Program-made: the position numbers and the translations under genes
Shown here: piece after piece, positions 8,638 to 17,590 of the stretch
How the letters are laid out: every line of letters starts with the position of its first letter
Position numbering within the stretch: position 1 is the stretch's first letter
The notes under the pieces: model-generated
Told to the model about the DNA's origin: nothing
Database searches by the model: none
What the model saw: only the letters and a program-made list of their open reading frames with translations
NCBI GenBank assembly: GCA_002869335.1
Contig: PKTE01000100.1
Span: forward strand, 1-35,591
Source: Salinivirgaceae bacterium
GTDB taxonomy: Bacteria > Bacteroidota > Bacteroidia > Bacteroidales > Salinivirgaceae
Length of the DNA stretch: 35,591 nucleotides
Direction of reading: 5' to 3'

Positions 8638-10032
8638 ATGAATAAGTTAATAGTATTTTTCGCTTTAGCCATTTTATCTTTCTCTACAACATTTGCTCAA
8701 AAAGGCTCTATCAATGAGGAAATGATCAAAAAAATGCAAGAACAATTTCAAGAAGACCAAGCCAATATTGTTCGCATGAATGCGCTATCTAACAATAGCA
8801 TTAAAGATATTGCATTGAGCAGAAAAAATCTAAGCGGCATTGAGCACAATTTCAAATATAAAGTAGATGTTAAAGGTATTTCTGACCAAAAAAGTAGTGG
8901 TCGATGCTGGCTATTTACAAGTTTAAATGTAATTAGGCCAAAAGTGATACAGAAATATGACTTATCAGATTTTCACTTTTCACAGAACTATTTATTCTTT
9001 TGGGACCAATTTGAAAAGTCAAACTTATTCTTAGAAAACATTATAAAACATGCTGATGAAGACATAGATAGCCGAATGAACCATTGGTTACTTGGCTCAC
9101 CCATTGGCGATGGAGGAGTGTGGAGTTCATTTACAAATCTTGTCACTAAATACGGACTTGTTCCAACTAGTATAATGCCTGAAACTCACAGCTCAGAAAG
9201 TACAAGTTACATGCGCCGAATGATTAATCGTAAACTAAGAGAATATGCCCTTGAGCTAAGATCAATGAATGAAAAGGGTGAAAAAGAGAAGGCAATACAA
9301 GATCGTAAAATCGAAATGATGGGTGTAATTTATAAAATGCTTGCTCTTAACTTAGGAGAGCCTCCAATGGAATTTAACTATAGATTTGTATCAAAAGATA
9401 AAACAATTGGGGAAACGAAAACCTACACACCACAATCTTTTGCCAAAGAGATCCTTCCTGAAATAAATTACGAAAACTACATCATGCTCATGAATGATCC
9501 TACACGTGAGTACTATAAATTATATGAAATCGAAAATGATCGTAATGTAATGGAAGGTATCAACTGGACATATATTAACCTTCCAAATGAAGAAATTAAA
9601 AAATACGCACTTGAGTCAATTAAAGGCAACGATGCCATGTACGGTTCTTGCGATGTTGGCAAACAATTAAACAGTGATATTGGACTATTAGACATTGAGA
9701 ATTATGATTTTGAAAGTGTTTATGGAGTTAAATTTGGAATGAATAAAAAAGAAAGGATCATAAGTAGAGAGAGTGGGTCAAGCCACGGCATGGCTTTAGT
9801 GGCCGTTGATGTAAACGATGAAGGGAAAACCTCAAAATGGCAATTTGAAAATAGCTGGGGCAGTTCAAGCGGACACAATGGGTACTTAACATTCACAGAC
9901 GAATGGTTCGACGAATATATGTTTAGTGTAGTTGTATTGCAAAAATATTTACCTGATGAAATAACGAAAATATTAAAAGAAAAAGCAACAAAGCTTCCAC
10001 CATGGGATCCTATGTTCAGTCAAGACAACTAA
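8638..10032 (+). CDS. Exported C1B cysteine peptidase (bleomycin hydrolase/PepC family)
   Basis: A 464-residue papain-like peptidase of the C1B family, which usually acts as an aminopeptidase. The catalytic Cys lies in DQKSSGRCWLFTSLN (Cys90, oxyanion Gln84), His383 is in SSHGMALVAVD and Asn405 in FENSWGSSSGH, so the whole triad is present. Unlike the classical cytosolic enzymes, it has a clear signal peptide (MNKLIVFFALAILSFSTTFA, cut before Gln21), so it should be periplasmic or exported. Such secreted C1B proteins are known in Bacteroidota. It has its own promoter and precedes the exopolysaccharide genes by 42 bases, but I see no reason to link it to them functionally. Confidence 0.92.
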   Translation: MNKLIVFFALAILSFSTTFAQKGSINEEMIKKMQEQFQEDQANIVRMNALSNNSIKDIALSRKNLSGIEHNFKYKVDVKGISDQKSSGRCWLFTSLNVIRPKVIQKYDLSDFHFSQNYLFFWDQFEKSNLFLENIIKHADEDIDSRMNHWLLGSPIGDGGVWSSFTNLVTKYGLVPTSIMPETHSSESTSYMRRMINRKLREYALELRSMNEKGEKEKAIQDRKIEMMGVIYKMLALNLGEPPMEFNYRFVSKDKTIGETKTYTPQSFAKEILPEINYENYIMLMNDPTREYYKLYEIENDRNVMEGINWTYINLPNEEIKKYALESIKGNDAMYGSCDVGKQLNSDIGLLDIENYDFESVYGVKFGMNKKERIISRESGSSHGMALVAVDVNDEGKTSKWQFENSWGSSSGHNGYLTFTDEWFDEYMFSVVVLQKYLPDEITKILKEKATKLPPWDPMFSQDN

Positions 10033-10074
10033 TACAATTAAACAAATTGTAAATAGATTCGTTAATTCATTACA

Positions 10075-11178
10075 ATGCAAATAAACAATACAAATACAGA
10101 AGTTTCAAGGATACTAAAAGTTGGACAAAAAGCCCGTAAACTTCAGGCTGAAACCATGAAGCCGTTTCTTATGCTACACAGAGGGGTCAATGCGGTTGTC
10201 AATATAGACTTAAATAGCGTTGTCAATCAATTTGATTTCAATACTGAAGACTTTCAAGTATATCCGGGAACTGCGGGGAAAGATAAGCTAAGGAGCGCTA
10301 TTGCTGATGAATATTTTCTTGGGAAAGCCAACCCTGAAAATCTACTCATTACCCCAGGCGGTATTAGTGGGTTAGACATTACCATTCAAAACCTTACTAC
10401 AAAAACGATAGCACTACCACATTTCTTTTGGGGTTCATATGCACAACTAGCTAATTTGCGTAAAGTAAAAGTTAACACATATCCATCACTACAATCTTTA
10501 ATTAAATACCCTCACAAATACACAAATCAATTGGTAGTAATTTGTGACCCTGGCAATCCCCTTGGAGAAAAGCAACCAGATGAAGATATTTATAATGCGA
10601 TAGGTAGATTAGAACAAGAAAACATAAACGTACTGGTAGACAGCCCATATAGAAGGATTTTCACTGACACAAAAGACGATTTCCATGCCAGACTTTTGGA
10701 ATATTCCAATGTCATAATTGTTGATAGTTTCAGCAAGTCAGTTGGTTTAAGTGGTCAGCGAATTGGGTTTCTTTATGCAAAAGATGAATTATTTATTAAA
10801 GAAGCAAAGCAGAGATTATTATATGCCACTAATGGAGTTAATGCTTTTGCCCAAGAACTAATTTATGCATTGCTAACAACTACTGAAGGAAAACAAGCAG
10901 TTACCGATTTTAAGAAAAAAACAGCCTCTAATATTGCCAAAAACATCGATTTTTTGATTAACAACAATTTACTTTCCACCGAATTTTATAAAAACAGCAA
11001 ACCTCTTGGTATTTTTGCATGTATAAATAAAAGTGAGGATGAACTATTGAAAAATAATATTAGTTCTGTTTCGATGTCGTATTTCACATTGGAAACTGAG
11101 AAGTATAAAAATCACTCAAGAATATGCGTTTCAGTACCTCATGAAGATTTCGTGAAATACATGAACCTTATGGTCTAA
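10075..11178 (+). CDS. PLP-dependent class I/II aminotransferase
   Basis: A 367-residue fold-type I aminotransferase. The PLP-forming lysine is in VDSFSKSVGLSGQRIGF (Lys221), the helix-capping motif appears as CDPGNPLGE near 158-166 in place of the usual NPxNPTG, and LVDSPYRRI carries the Asp-x-x-Tyr that contacts the cofactor. Weak resemblance to HisC-type enzymes is apparent, but the substrate cannot be assigned. It starts the cluster leading to exopolysaccharide genes, and its stop is only 5 bases before the amidotransferase start. A shared role in adding nitrogen to a sugar or amino-acid decoration is therefore inferred. It might instead be an independent amino-acid enzyme read through into the cluster. 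Confidence 0.82.
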   Translation: MQINNTNTEVSRILKVGQKARKLQAETMKPFLMLHRGVNAVVNIDLNSVVNQFDFNTEDFQVYPGTAGKDKLRSAIADEYFLGKANPENLLITPGGISGLDITIQNLTTKTIALPHFFWGSYAQLANLRKVKVNTYPSLQSLIKYPHKYTNQLVVICDPGNPLGEKQPDEDIYNAIGRLEQENINVLVDSPYRRIFTDTKDDFHARLLEYSNVIIVDSFSKSVGLSGQRIGFLYAKDELFIKEAKQRLLYATNGVNAFAQELIYALLTTTEGKQAVTDFKKKTASNIAKNIDFLINNNLLSTEFYKNSKPLGIFACINKSEDELLKNNISSVSMSYFTLETEKYKNHSRICVSVPHEDFVKYMNLMV

Positions 11179-11183
11179 AATAC

Positions 11184-13058
11184 ATGTGTGGAATTGTAGG
11201 TTATTATAGAAAAGACAATGCCACCGAAAAGCTAAACGACCTTGAAAAAGCAACCAGCACACTCTCTAAGCGTGGGCCTGATTTTTCTTCGACTTATTAT
11301 CAAGGTAACATAGGTTTCGGTCATGCGCGTTTGTCCATTATTGACACTTCAGCCGGTGCCAATCAGCCATTCGTTGATAGCACGGGCAGATATGTAATTA
11401 TCTTTAATGGAGAAATTTACAATTTCAAAATTTTAAAACGCCAGCTTGAAAAAGAAGGCATAAAATTCATAACAGAATCAGATACTGAAGTTCTTCTGGA
11501 GCTATATATAAAGTATGGTGAAAATGTTACAGACCACTTAAATGGTTTTTTCGCTTTTGCAATACACGACAAAAAAGATAATACTCTATTTTTAAGTCGT
11601 GACCGGTTGGGAATAAAACCATTATTCCTATATCAGGACAATGACAAAATAATTTTTGCGTCAGAAATAAAAGCCATTACAGAGTTTAGGATAGAAAAAG
11701 AACTTCATATACCATCTCTACATCGTTACTTTCAATTGAACTACATACCTGGCCCAGATACAATTTTTGAACATATCAAACAAATTGAACCAGGCACAAG
11801 GCTTTTTATTAAAAATGGTGAAATTGAATCAACAAAATACTACCATATCCCCAACAAGCCAACTTATGACGGCGGCTATAATCAGGCACAGCAAAAACTT
11901 AAATCCTTAATGCTAAAGTCAATCGAACGAAGACTTATAGCAGATGTACCTGTAGGCAGTTTTCTAAGTGGAGGTATAGATTCTAGCATAATTGCATTAT
12001 TAACCTCCACCATAAACAAAAGTATCGAAAGTTTCTCAATCGGGTTTCCAGACGAACCCTATTATGATGAAACTGAGTATGCTAAAGCTGTCGCAAAAAA
12101 AGGTGGATTAAAACACCATATTATAAATGTGCATTCTAAAGATATGCTTGAAGCACTGCCAGAAGTAGTAGATTATATTGATCAACCATTTGCAGACTCA
12201 AGTGCTTTGCCCGTTTTTATATTAAGTCGGGAAGTTAGAAAACATGTAACAGTGGCATTATCAGGTGACGGAGCAGATGAATTATTTGGAGGTTACCGAA
12301 AACACATGGCGCATTTTAAAGCATTAAACAAATCTTTAGTGAATGCCCTAATTAAGACAGCTGGACCAATATTTAACTTAGCCCCGCAATCGCGACAAAA
12401 TGCTTTAGCAGATAAAGCAAGGCAAGCAGCAAGATTCAGCCAGGGAATAAAAAGAAAAGGCATTGAAAGATATTGGCACTGGGCAAGTATTTCAACAGAA
12501 GCGTACACATGTGACCTGCTTAAAGAGAAATGGCCAGACCCTATAAAAAGGCCATGGGAAGAACTTGGAATAGACATCCCCAAAAAACATCATCTTCATC
12601 ATATTTTACAAGCCGATGTAAAAATGCTACTTCCAAATGACATGTTGACCAAGGTTGATTTAATGTCAATGGCCAATAGTCTGGAAGTAAGAGTTCCATT
12701 CCTGGATCACGAAATAGTTAATTTTGCAATGTCACTACCTGATTCATTTAAAATAAATGAACACAGTCAAAAACGCATATTACAAGACACCTTTAAACGC
12801 GAATTACCTAAAGAACTATTCAATAGACCAAAAAAGGGATTTGAAGTTCCTCTTTTAAATTGGTTCCGCAAAGACCTTTTCGAACTAATTTTTAACGACT
12901 TACTAAGCAAAGAAACCATTGAAAAACAAAATATTTTTAATTACAGTACAATTGAAAAACTAAAAAAACAATTGATTAGCTCCAATCAGGGAGATTCCCA
13001 GGCAAGAATATGGGCGCTAATTGCTTTTCAGCAATGGTATAGAAAGTACATAAACTAA
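11184..13058 (+). CDS. asnB: Asparagine synthase (glutamine-hydrolysing)-type amidotransferase
   Basis: A 624-residue two-domain enzyme. The N-terminal class II glutaminase domain begins MCGIVGYYRK, with the nucleophile Cys2 exposed once Met is removed, followed by RGPD (about 31-34), IIFNGEIYN and TESDTEVLLE. The C-terminal ATP-pyrophosphatase domain has its PP-loop as FLSGGIDSS (residues 260-268) and the later LSGDGADELFGGY. Family members make asparagine from aspartate, but those in polysaccharide clusters often amidate uronic acids or similar sugars. Its position between an aminotransferase and a GT4 gene suggests the latter; that is inference. It is tightly packed: 5 bases after the aminotransferase and 11 before the glycosyltransferase. 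Confidence 0.92.
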   Translation: MCGIVGYYRKDNATEKLNDLEKATSTLSKRGPDFSSTYYQGNIGFGHARLSIIDTSAGANQPFVDSTGRYVIIFNGEIYNFKILKRQLEKEGIKFITESDTEVLLELYIKYGENVTDHLNGFFAFAIHDKKDNTLFLSRDRLGIKPLFLYQDNDKIIFASEIKAITEFRIEKELHIPSLHRYFQLNYIPGPDTIFEHIKQIEPGTRLFIKNGEIESTKYYHIPNKPTYDGGYNQAQQKLKSLMLKSIERRLIADVPVGSFLSGGIDSSIIALLTSTINKSIESFSIGFPDEPYYDETEYAKAVAKKGGLKHHIINVHSKDMLEALPEVVDYIDQPFADSSALPVFILSREVRKHVTVALSGDGADELFGGYRKHMAHFKALNKSLVNALIKTAGPIFNLAPQSRQNALADKARQAARFSQGIKRKGIERYWHWASISTEAYTCDLLKEKWPDPIKRPWEELGIDIPKKHHLHHILQADVKMLLPNDMLTKVDLMSMANSLEVRVPFLDHEIVNFAMSLPDSFKINEHSQKRILQDTFKRELPKELFNRPKKGFEVPLLNWFRKDLFELIFNDLLSKETIEKQNIFNYSTIEKLKKQLISSNQGDSQARIWALIAFQQWYRKYIN

Positions 13059-13069
13059 AAACCAACAAT

Positions 13070-14272
13070 ATGCCTAAAGTTTTACGTATTATTAATCGAT
13101 TCAATTTAGGAGGACCAACCTACAATGCAGCATACCTCACCAGGTACCTCAACGACAAAGGCTTTGAAACAAAGCTTGTTGGAGGAGTATCGATGGAAAG
13201 CGAAGCAAACTCTACATTTATTCTTGACCAGTTAGGTGTTGAGGCTACAATAATCCCTGAAATGCAACGCTCTCTGAACCCACTTAATGACCGTAAAGCC
13301 TATTTGAAAATTAAAGAGATCATTAAAGAATTCCAACCTGACATTGTCCACACACATGCTTCAAAGGCTGGAACTTTAGGCAGACTTGCTGCTATTTCTC
13401 AAAACGTGCCTGTAATTGTACACACATTCCACGGACATGTATTCCATTCATATTTTGGAGGAGCTAAAACTTCAATTTTCAGAAAAATTGAACAATACCT
13501 TGCAAGTAAAAGCACTAAAATAGTAGCTATTAGCAACACACAAAAACGTGAGCTGGCTGATGAATTTAAAATTGCTCCACGTAGCAAATTTGAAGTCATT
13601 CCATTAGGATTTGACCTTTCAAGGTTCCGGGAAGACCTTTCTTCAAAAAGAGCCGACTTTAGGAAAAAATGGGGGTTAAAAGAAGATGACTTTGTAATTA
13701 GTATTGTTGGTAGACTTGTTCCAGTTAAAAATCATAAGCTATTTATTGAAAGTATTGCCAGACTTAAGAAAAAGTGTAATAAAAATATTAAAGCAATCAT
13801 TGTAGGCGATGGAGAACTTAGAGAAGCGCTCACTAAACATTGCGAATACCTTGGACTTAAAACCAGCGCAAACGGGCATTCAAATCCCGATGCAGATGTA
13901 ATTTTCACTTCTTGGTTGCGCGATGTTGATGAAGTATATGCAGGATCAGAGTTAGCCGCTCTAACTTCATTCAACGAAGGGACGCCCGTTAGCCTTATAG
14001 AAGCCTTAGCAGCAGGAAAACCTGTTGTATCAACAAAAGTTGGTGGAATAGAAGATGTTGTATTACATAAGAAAACTGGATTGCTGGTACCTTCTGATAA
14101 TATAACTGAGTTTGCAAAAGGCCTCGAAAAACTTACCAGTAACGATAAAATGAGAAATGAAATGTCTGTTGAAGCAAAACTAAGCATTAATGGTCAATTT
14201 AGTTACAATAGGCTAGTTGATGACACTGCCAAGCTTTATGAAAAATTACTAAAAAAACAATTGGTTCATTAA
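13070..14272 (+). CDS. Glycosyltransferase family 4 protein
   Basis: A 400-residue GT-B fold glycosyltransferase. The N-terminus (VLRIINRFNLGGPTYNAAYL) carries the GG acceptor-side loop of GT4 enzymes, and VHTHASKAGTLGRLAA near 104-119 is typical. The C-terminal domain opens with VGRLVPVKNH, and the donor-binding Glu-x7-Glu motif is in NEGTPVSLIEALAAGKP (Glu303 and Glu311). It retains its nucleotide-sugar donor site, so it should transfer a hexose or similar sugar to a lipid-linked intermediate on the cytoplasmic face. Donor and acceptor cannot be deduced. This is the only sugar-transferring GT-B enzyme in the visible cluster. Confidence 0.92.
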   Translation: MPKVLRIINRFNLGGPTYNAAYLTRYLNDKGFETKLVGGVSMESEANSTFILDQLGVEATIIPEMQRSLNPLNDRKAYLKIKEIIKEFQPDIVHTHASKAGTLGRLAAISQNVPVIVHTFHGHVFHSYFGGAKTSIFRKIEQYLASKSTKIVAISNTQKRELADEFKIAPRSKFEVIPLGFDLSRFREDLSSKRADFRKKWGLKEDDFVISIVGRLVPVKNHKLFIESIARLKKKCNKNIKAIIVGDGELREALTKHCEYLGLKTSANGHSNPDADVIFTSWLRDVDEVYAGSELAALTSFNEGTPVSLIEALAAGKPVVSTKVGGIEDVVLHKKTGLLVPSDNITEFAKGLEKLTSNDKMRNEMSVEAKLSINGQFSYNRLVDDTAKLYEKLLKKQLVH

Positions 14273-14342
14273 AACAAACTAATCGCTGAACAAAAGTCTT
14301 TTGATTAAACACTCATATTTTCAGTTGAATTTCACATCTGTA

Positions 14343-14385
14343 TTGACTTAGAATTAGTCAAACTGCCTAAAATAATATATCTTTG
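14343..14385 (+). promoter_or_regulatory. Candidate -7 element and dyad upstream of the export operon
   Basis: TATCTTTG at 14378-14385 matches TAnnTTTG just upstream of the Wza-like gene. There is no TTG at the usual spacing; instead the dyad TTGACT (14343-14348)/AGTCAA (14356-14361) lies where a regulator could bind. This could be an internal promoter separating the export genes from the upstream enzymes. The 123-base gap 14273-14395 holds nothing else recognisable. Confidence 0.35.
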
Positions 14386-14395
14386 AGGGTTATAA

Positions 14396-15166
14396 ATGTG
14401 CGGAAATATGAGAATTCGGGTAAACTACTTCTTTCTAATCTTAACCATTGCAACTGCAATGATAGAGTCCTGTTCAGTTTTGCAGCCCAATAAAATGTTT
14501 AAAACTGAAAAAAACTTTCAATTCAATGAATTTAAACCAGAGTCTGAAAAAGAGTATCGCATACAGCCTTATGATATCATTGGACTTAGCATCAATACTA
14601 ATGACGGATATAAACTCATTAATACAGGAGAAAAGATTGGAAACTCGCAGAACTTAAAACAAGAGATTGAGTATCTAGTAGAATATGATGGGTTTGTAAA
14701 AATCCCTGTGCTAGGAAGAGTTGATCTGGCTAACCTAACCATTAGAGAAGCAGAAAAACTACTCGAAGAAAAATACACAAAATTCTATAATAACCCGTTT
14801 ATTCTCCTACGGATTATTAACCGTAAAGTATATATTTTTAAAAGCGGAGGAGAAAAAGGCTCTGTTATTAATATTCCTGAAGATCGATTGACATTAATAG
14901 AAGCACTTGCCATGAGTGGTGGCATTCCTGATGGAGACAAAGCTTATAAAATTAAACTCATCAGAGGAGATGTTTCTAAAGATCCACAGGTATTCAAATA
15001 CAATATCTCATCACTCGAGCAAATCAAAGGCACCAACTTATTACTTCAAGCTAACGACATTATTTATATAGATACCAGACCAAGGTACGCAAGGAGGCTT
15101 TTGATAGAAATGACACCTTATCTAACGCTGCTTACAACTGCGCTATTACTTTACAATCTGTTTTAA
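14396..15166 (+). CDS. Wza-like polysaccharide export lipoprotein
   Basis: A 256-residue outer-membrane polysaccharide export (OPX/Wza) protein. A signal peptide ends in a lipobox-like MIESC, with the lipidated Cys at residue 26 (residue 22 if translation starts at the in-frame ATG at 14408, which gives a more usual signal peptide, MRIRVNYFFLILTIAT). The polysaccharide export domain follows (YRIQPYDIIGLSINT, then EYLVEYDGFVKIPVLGRVDLANLT and ALAMSGGIPDGDKAYKIKLIRG, an SLBB-like segment). A C-terminal hydrophobic helix (about 236-256) is the likely outer-membrane-crossing helix. It would form the outer-membrane end of the export channel with the Wzc-like protein, whose gene starts two bases after this stop. 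Confidence 0.88.
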   Translation: MCGNMRIRVNYFFLILTIATAMIESCSVLQPNKMFKTEKNFQFNEFKPESEKEYRIQPYDIIGLSINTNDGYKLINTGEKIGNSQNLKQEIEYLVEYDGFVKIPVLGRVDLANLTIREAEKLLEEKYTKFYNNPFILLRIINRKVYIFKSGGEKGSVINIPEDRLTLIEALAMSGGIPDGDKAYKIKLIRGDVSKDPQVFKYNISSLEQIKGTNLLLQANDIIYIDTRPRYARRLLIEMTPYLTLLTTALLLYNLF

Positions 15167-15168
15167 CT

Positions 15169-17577
15169 ATGCAAAAAAATAAAATACCTATAATAAACGA
15201 CACATTTGACATTACCACCTTTAAAAGGATATTTATTCGATCTTTTTGGATGGGAATTATAATAATGATGCTGGTAATTGGTGGAGCATTCTTAAAAATC
15301 CGTTACACATCACCAGTTTTTGAAGCAAAATCAGTTTTACAAATCCAAGAAGACAATAAAAACACTCAGGTATTTCAATTAGATAATTTATACGAAGACA
15401 ACAAAAAGCTAAGTAAAACAATTGCCCTTATAAGATCAAAGGAATTTCTTAAAAGAACATTTAGTAAACTTCCTCTTGAAACGAGGTACTACATTGAAGG
15501 AGCATTTCTCAGCACTGAAACTTATAATAACTCTTCGTATTCGGTAAATTATGAGATTCAAAACCCTTCAATATACGGCGAACCCATTCATATTCAATTT
15601 ATAGATGAGAATAATGCAAAAATTGAGTTTGAAATCGGAGATAATATAATCACAAAGGATATTGAAATCAATGAATGGAACGAATTAGGTTATTTTAAAA
15701 TATTTGTAACGATCAACAATTTTGCAGCGATCCAATCCATGTATGAAAAAGAGAGCCAAAACAGCTATTACTTTATTATTTCTAACATGGATCAGATTTA
15801 TAGTGAACATAGCGCAAAACTCACAATTCGTTTATTAAATAGTAGTTCAAACTCAATAGAAATAACATATGAGAGTAATAATAGTCAGCAAGCAGCAGAT
15901 GTAGTAAATAAGATAGCTCAAGAATTTCAGTTATTTGATGTGGAGAAGAAAAAAGAGAGTGTGAAAAACATTCTTGATTTTATAGAGAGACAACTTAAGA
16001 ACGTTTATCAAACACTTGATAATACAGAAAATAAATTACAACAGTTTAAAAAAGACAACAACATTCCTTCAGATGCTTTCGAAAGATCACCATTCCCTAT
16101 TTTTACGAGTAAAATAGAAGAGTTTAGCGAACAAATCACTCAGCTTGATTTTGAGATATTCACACTTGAGAATGTAAACGATCAACTTAAAAAGCAGGGA
16201 CAAATCAATATTTATGAGATGATTGCAACCCTTGCAGGAACAAGTAGTGAAAAGGTTCTGGTTAATATTTTATCTAATTTGCAACAGCTTATTAATGAAA
16301 AGAATCAGTTACTTAATGATGTAACTGAAAACAACATGCGTATTAAACTAATTGACAATCAGATAGAAAATCAAAGACGTCTGATAATCGATTTTGTAAA
16401 TAATAATCTGTCCCGTCTCAAAGAAAAAAGAGCTGAGTATCAAAAGAAAACTGAAGAATACGAAAACAAGATATTTGAAGAAGAATCATTCGATAAACTG
16501 GAATATGCGCGTCTACTAAGACTCCATGCTATAAATGAAGGATTCTACAATCAACTCATACAGAAAAAAGCTGAATACATGATTTCTCAAGCTGGTTATG
16601 TAACCCAAAACGTAATACTTGAGAAAGCCAATAGTAACTTGCAATCCATTTCACCAAACAAAAAACAAATATTAATAGGAAGCGTAGCGATTGGATTTGT
16701 GCTTTACCTTATATTTATTTTTGTAAAGTATTTGCTCTTTAATGAGATCACTTCAATAAGCATGATTAAGAGCTATACTAAAAGTCCGGTTATAGGTGTA
16801 GTACCAGCATACAAAAAGAAAGTTCCCGTTTCACAACTACTTGTAAACGAGAAGCCAAATTCTATGTTTACAGAAGCATTTAGAAATATCAGATCTAACT
16901 TACAGTTTTTATCACCCGGTTCCGGCTCAAGTGTAATAACCGTTACTTCAACTATATCTGGTGAAGGAAAAACATTTTTAGCCATAAACCTTGCTGGTAT
17001 TCAAGCTATATCAGGGAAAAAAGCCATCATTTTGGATATGGATTTAAGAAAACCCCGTCTCCATTTAGGCTTTAATGTTTCCAACGACAAAGGAATGAGT
17101 ACAATATTGATCAATAAGCATAATTACAAAGATTGCATAAACCATTCAGAACAAGAAAATCTTGACTTTATTACAGCAGGACCAGTACCTCCAAACCCTG
17201 CAGAGCTTGTATTTACTAAGAAAATGGACGAATTAATTGAAGAACTGGAAGAAACTTATGATGTAATTATTATTGATACACCGCCAATTGGTATTGTAAC
17301 TGATGCTCTTGTAAACTTACAAAGAGCAAATTATCCCATATATGTACTAAAATCTGGGCTATCCAAACGAAACTTCTTGGAAAACATTAATTCTTTAATT
17401 GAAGATAAAAAACTAGATAACCTATCAGTTGTGCTTAACTCCGTAGATATTGCTAAAAGAAGGTACGGATATGGTTATGGGTACGGTTATGGATATGGAT
17501 ACGGTTATGGATACTATTCAGATGAAAATGAAAAGACCCGGAAAAACTTTGTTAAAAAATTATTCAAATTAAAGTAA
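15169..17577 (+). CDS. Wzc-like polysaccharide co-polymerase / BY-kinase
   Basis: An 802-residue inner-membrane protein combining a Wzz chain-length domain with a bacterial tyrosine kinase. There is one membrane helix near 24-42, a large periplasmic coiled-coil region (about 250-460) and a second helix near 505-522. The cytoplasmic kinase has Walker A STISGEGKT (594-602), Walker A' ILDMDLRKP with Asp623 and Asp625, and Walker B VIIIDTPP with Asp703. The tail carries eight Tyr-Gly pairs plus Tyr-Tyr followed by a basic end, the autophosphorylation cluster. In Wzc-type systems, cycling between phosphorylated and unphosphorylated octamers controls polymer length and export with Wza. Adjacent genes agree. 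No separate phosphatase (Wzb) gene is seen here. Confidence 0.93.
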   Translation: MQKNKIPIINDTFDITTFKRIFIRSFWMGIIIMMLVIGGAFLKIRYTSPVFEAKSVLQIQEDNKNTQVFQLDNLYEDNKKLSKTIALIRSKEFLKRTFSKLPLETRYYIEGAFLSTETYNNSSYSVNYEIQNPSIYGEPIHIQFIDENNAKIEFEIGDNIITKDIEINEWNELGYFKIFVTINNFAAIQSMYEKESQNSYYFIISNMDQIYSEHSAKLTIRLLNSSSNSIEITYESNNSQQAADVVNKIAQEFQLFDVEKKKESVKNILDFIERQLKNVYQTLDNTENKLQQFKKDNNIPSDAFERSPFPIFTSKIEEFSEQITQLDFEIFTLENVNDQLKKQGQINIYEMIATLAGTSSEKVLVNILSNLQQLINEKNQLLNDVTENNMRIKLIDNQIENQRRLIIDFVNNNLSRLKEKRAEYQKKTEEYENKIFEEESFDKLEYARLLRLHAINEGFYNQLIQKKAEYMISQAGYVTQNVILEKANSNLQSISPNKKQILIGSVAIGFVLYLIFIFVKYLLFNEITSISMIKSYTKSPVIGVVPAYKKKVPVSQLLVNEKPNSMFTEAFRNIRSNLQFLSPGSGSSVITVTSTISGEGKTFLAINLAGIQAISGKKAIILDMDLRKPRLHLGFNVSNDKGMSTILINKHNYKDCINHSEQENLDFITAGPVPPNPAELVFTKKMDELIEELEETYDVIIIDTPPIGIVTDALVNLQRANYPIYVLKSGLSKRNFLENINSLIEDKKLDNLSVVLNSVDIAKRRYGYGYGYGYGYGYGYGYYSDENEKTRKNFVKKLFKLK
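17464..17517 (+). repeat. Tyr-Gly dipeptide repeat in the Wzc-like tail
   Basis: Eighteen codons encode eight Tyr-Gly units and a final Tyr-Tyr. Tyr codons alternate TAC/TAT and Gly codons vary among GGA, GGT and GGG, so the DNA repeat is imperfect while the peptide repeat is perfect. This fits selection on the protein, with ten clustered phosphorylatable tyrosines. A slippage-prone tract is possible but less favoured by the codon mixing. Confidence 0.9.
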
Positions 17578-17590
17578 GAATCATTTACCT

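Noticed and set aside
17464-17517. DNA-level microsatellite or CRISPR-like repeat
   Set aside because: The units are six bases, imperfect at DNA level and perfectly in frame; there are no spacers.
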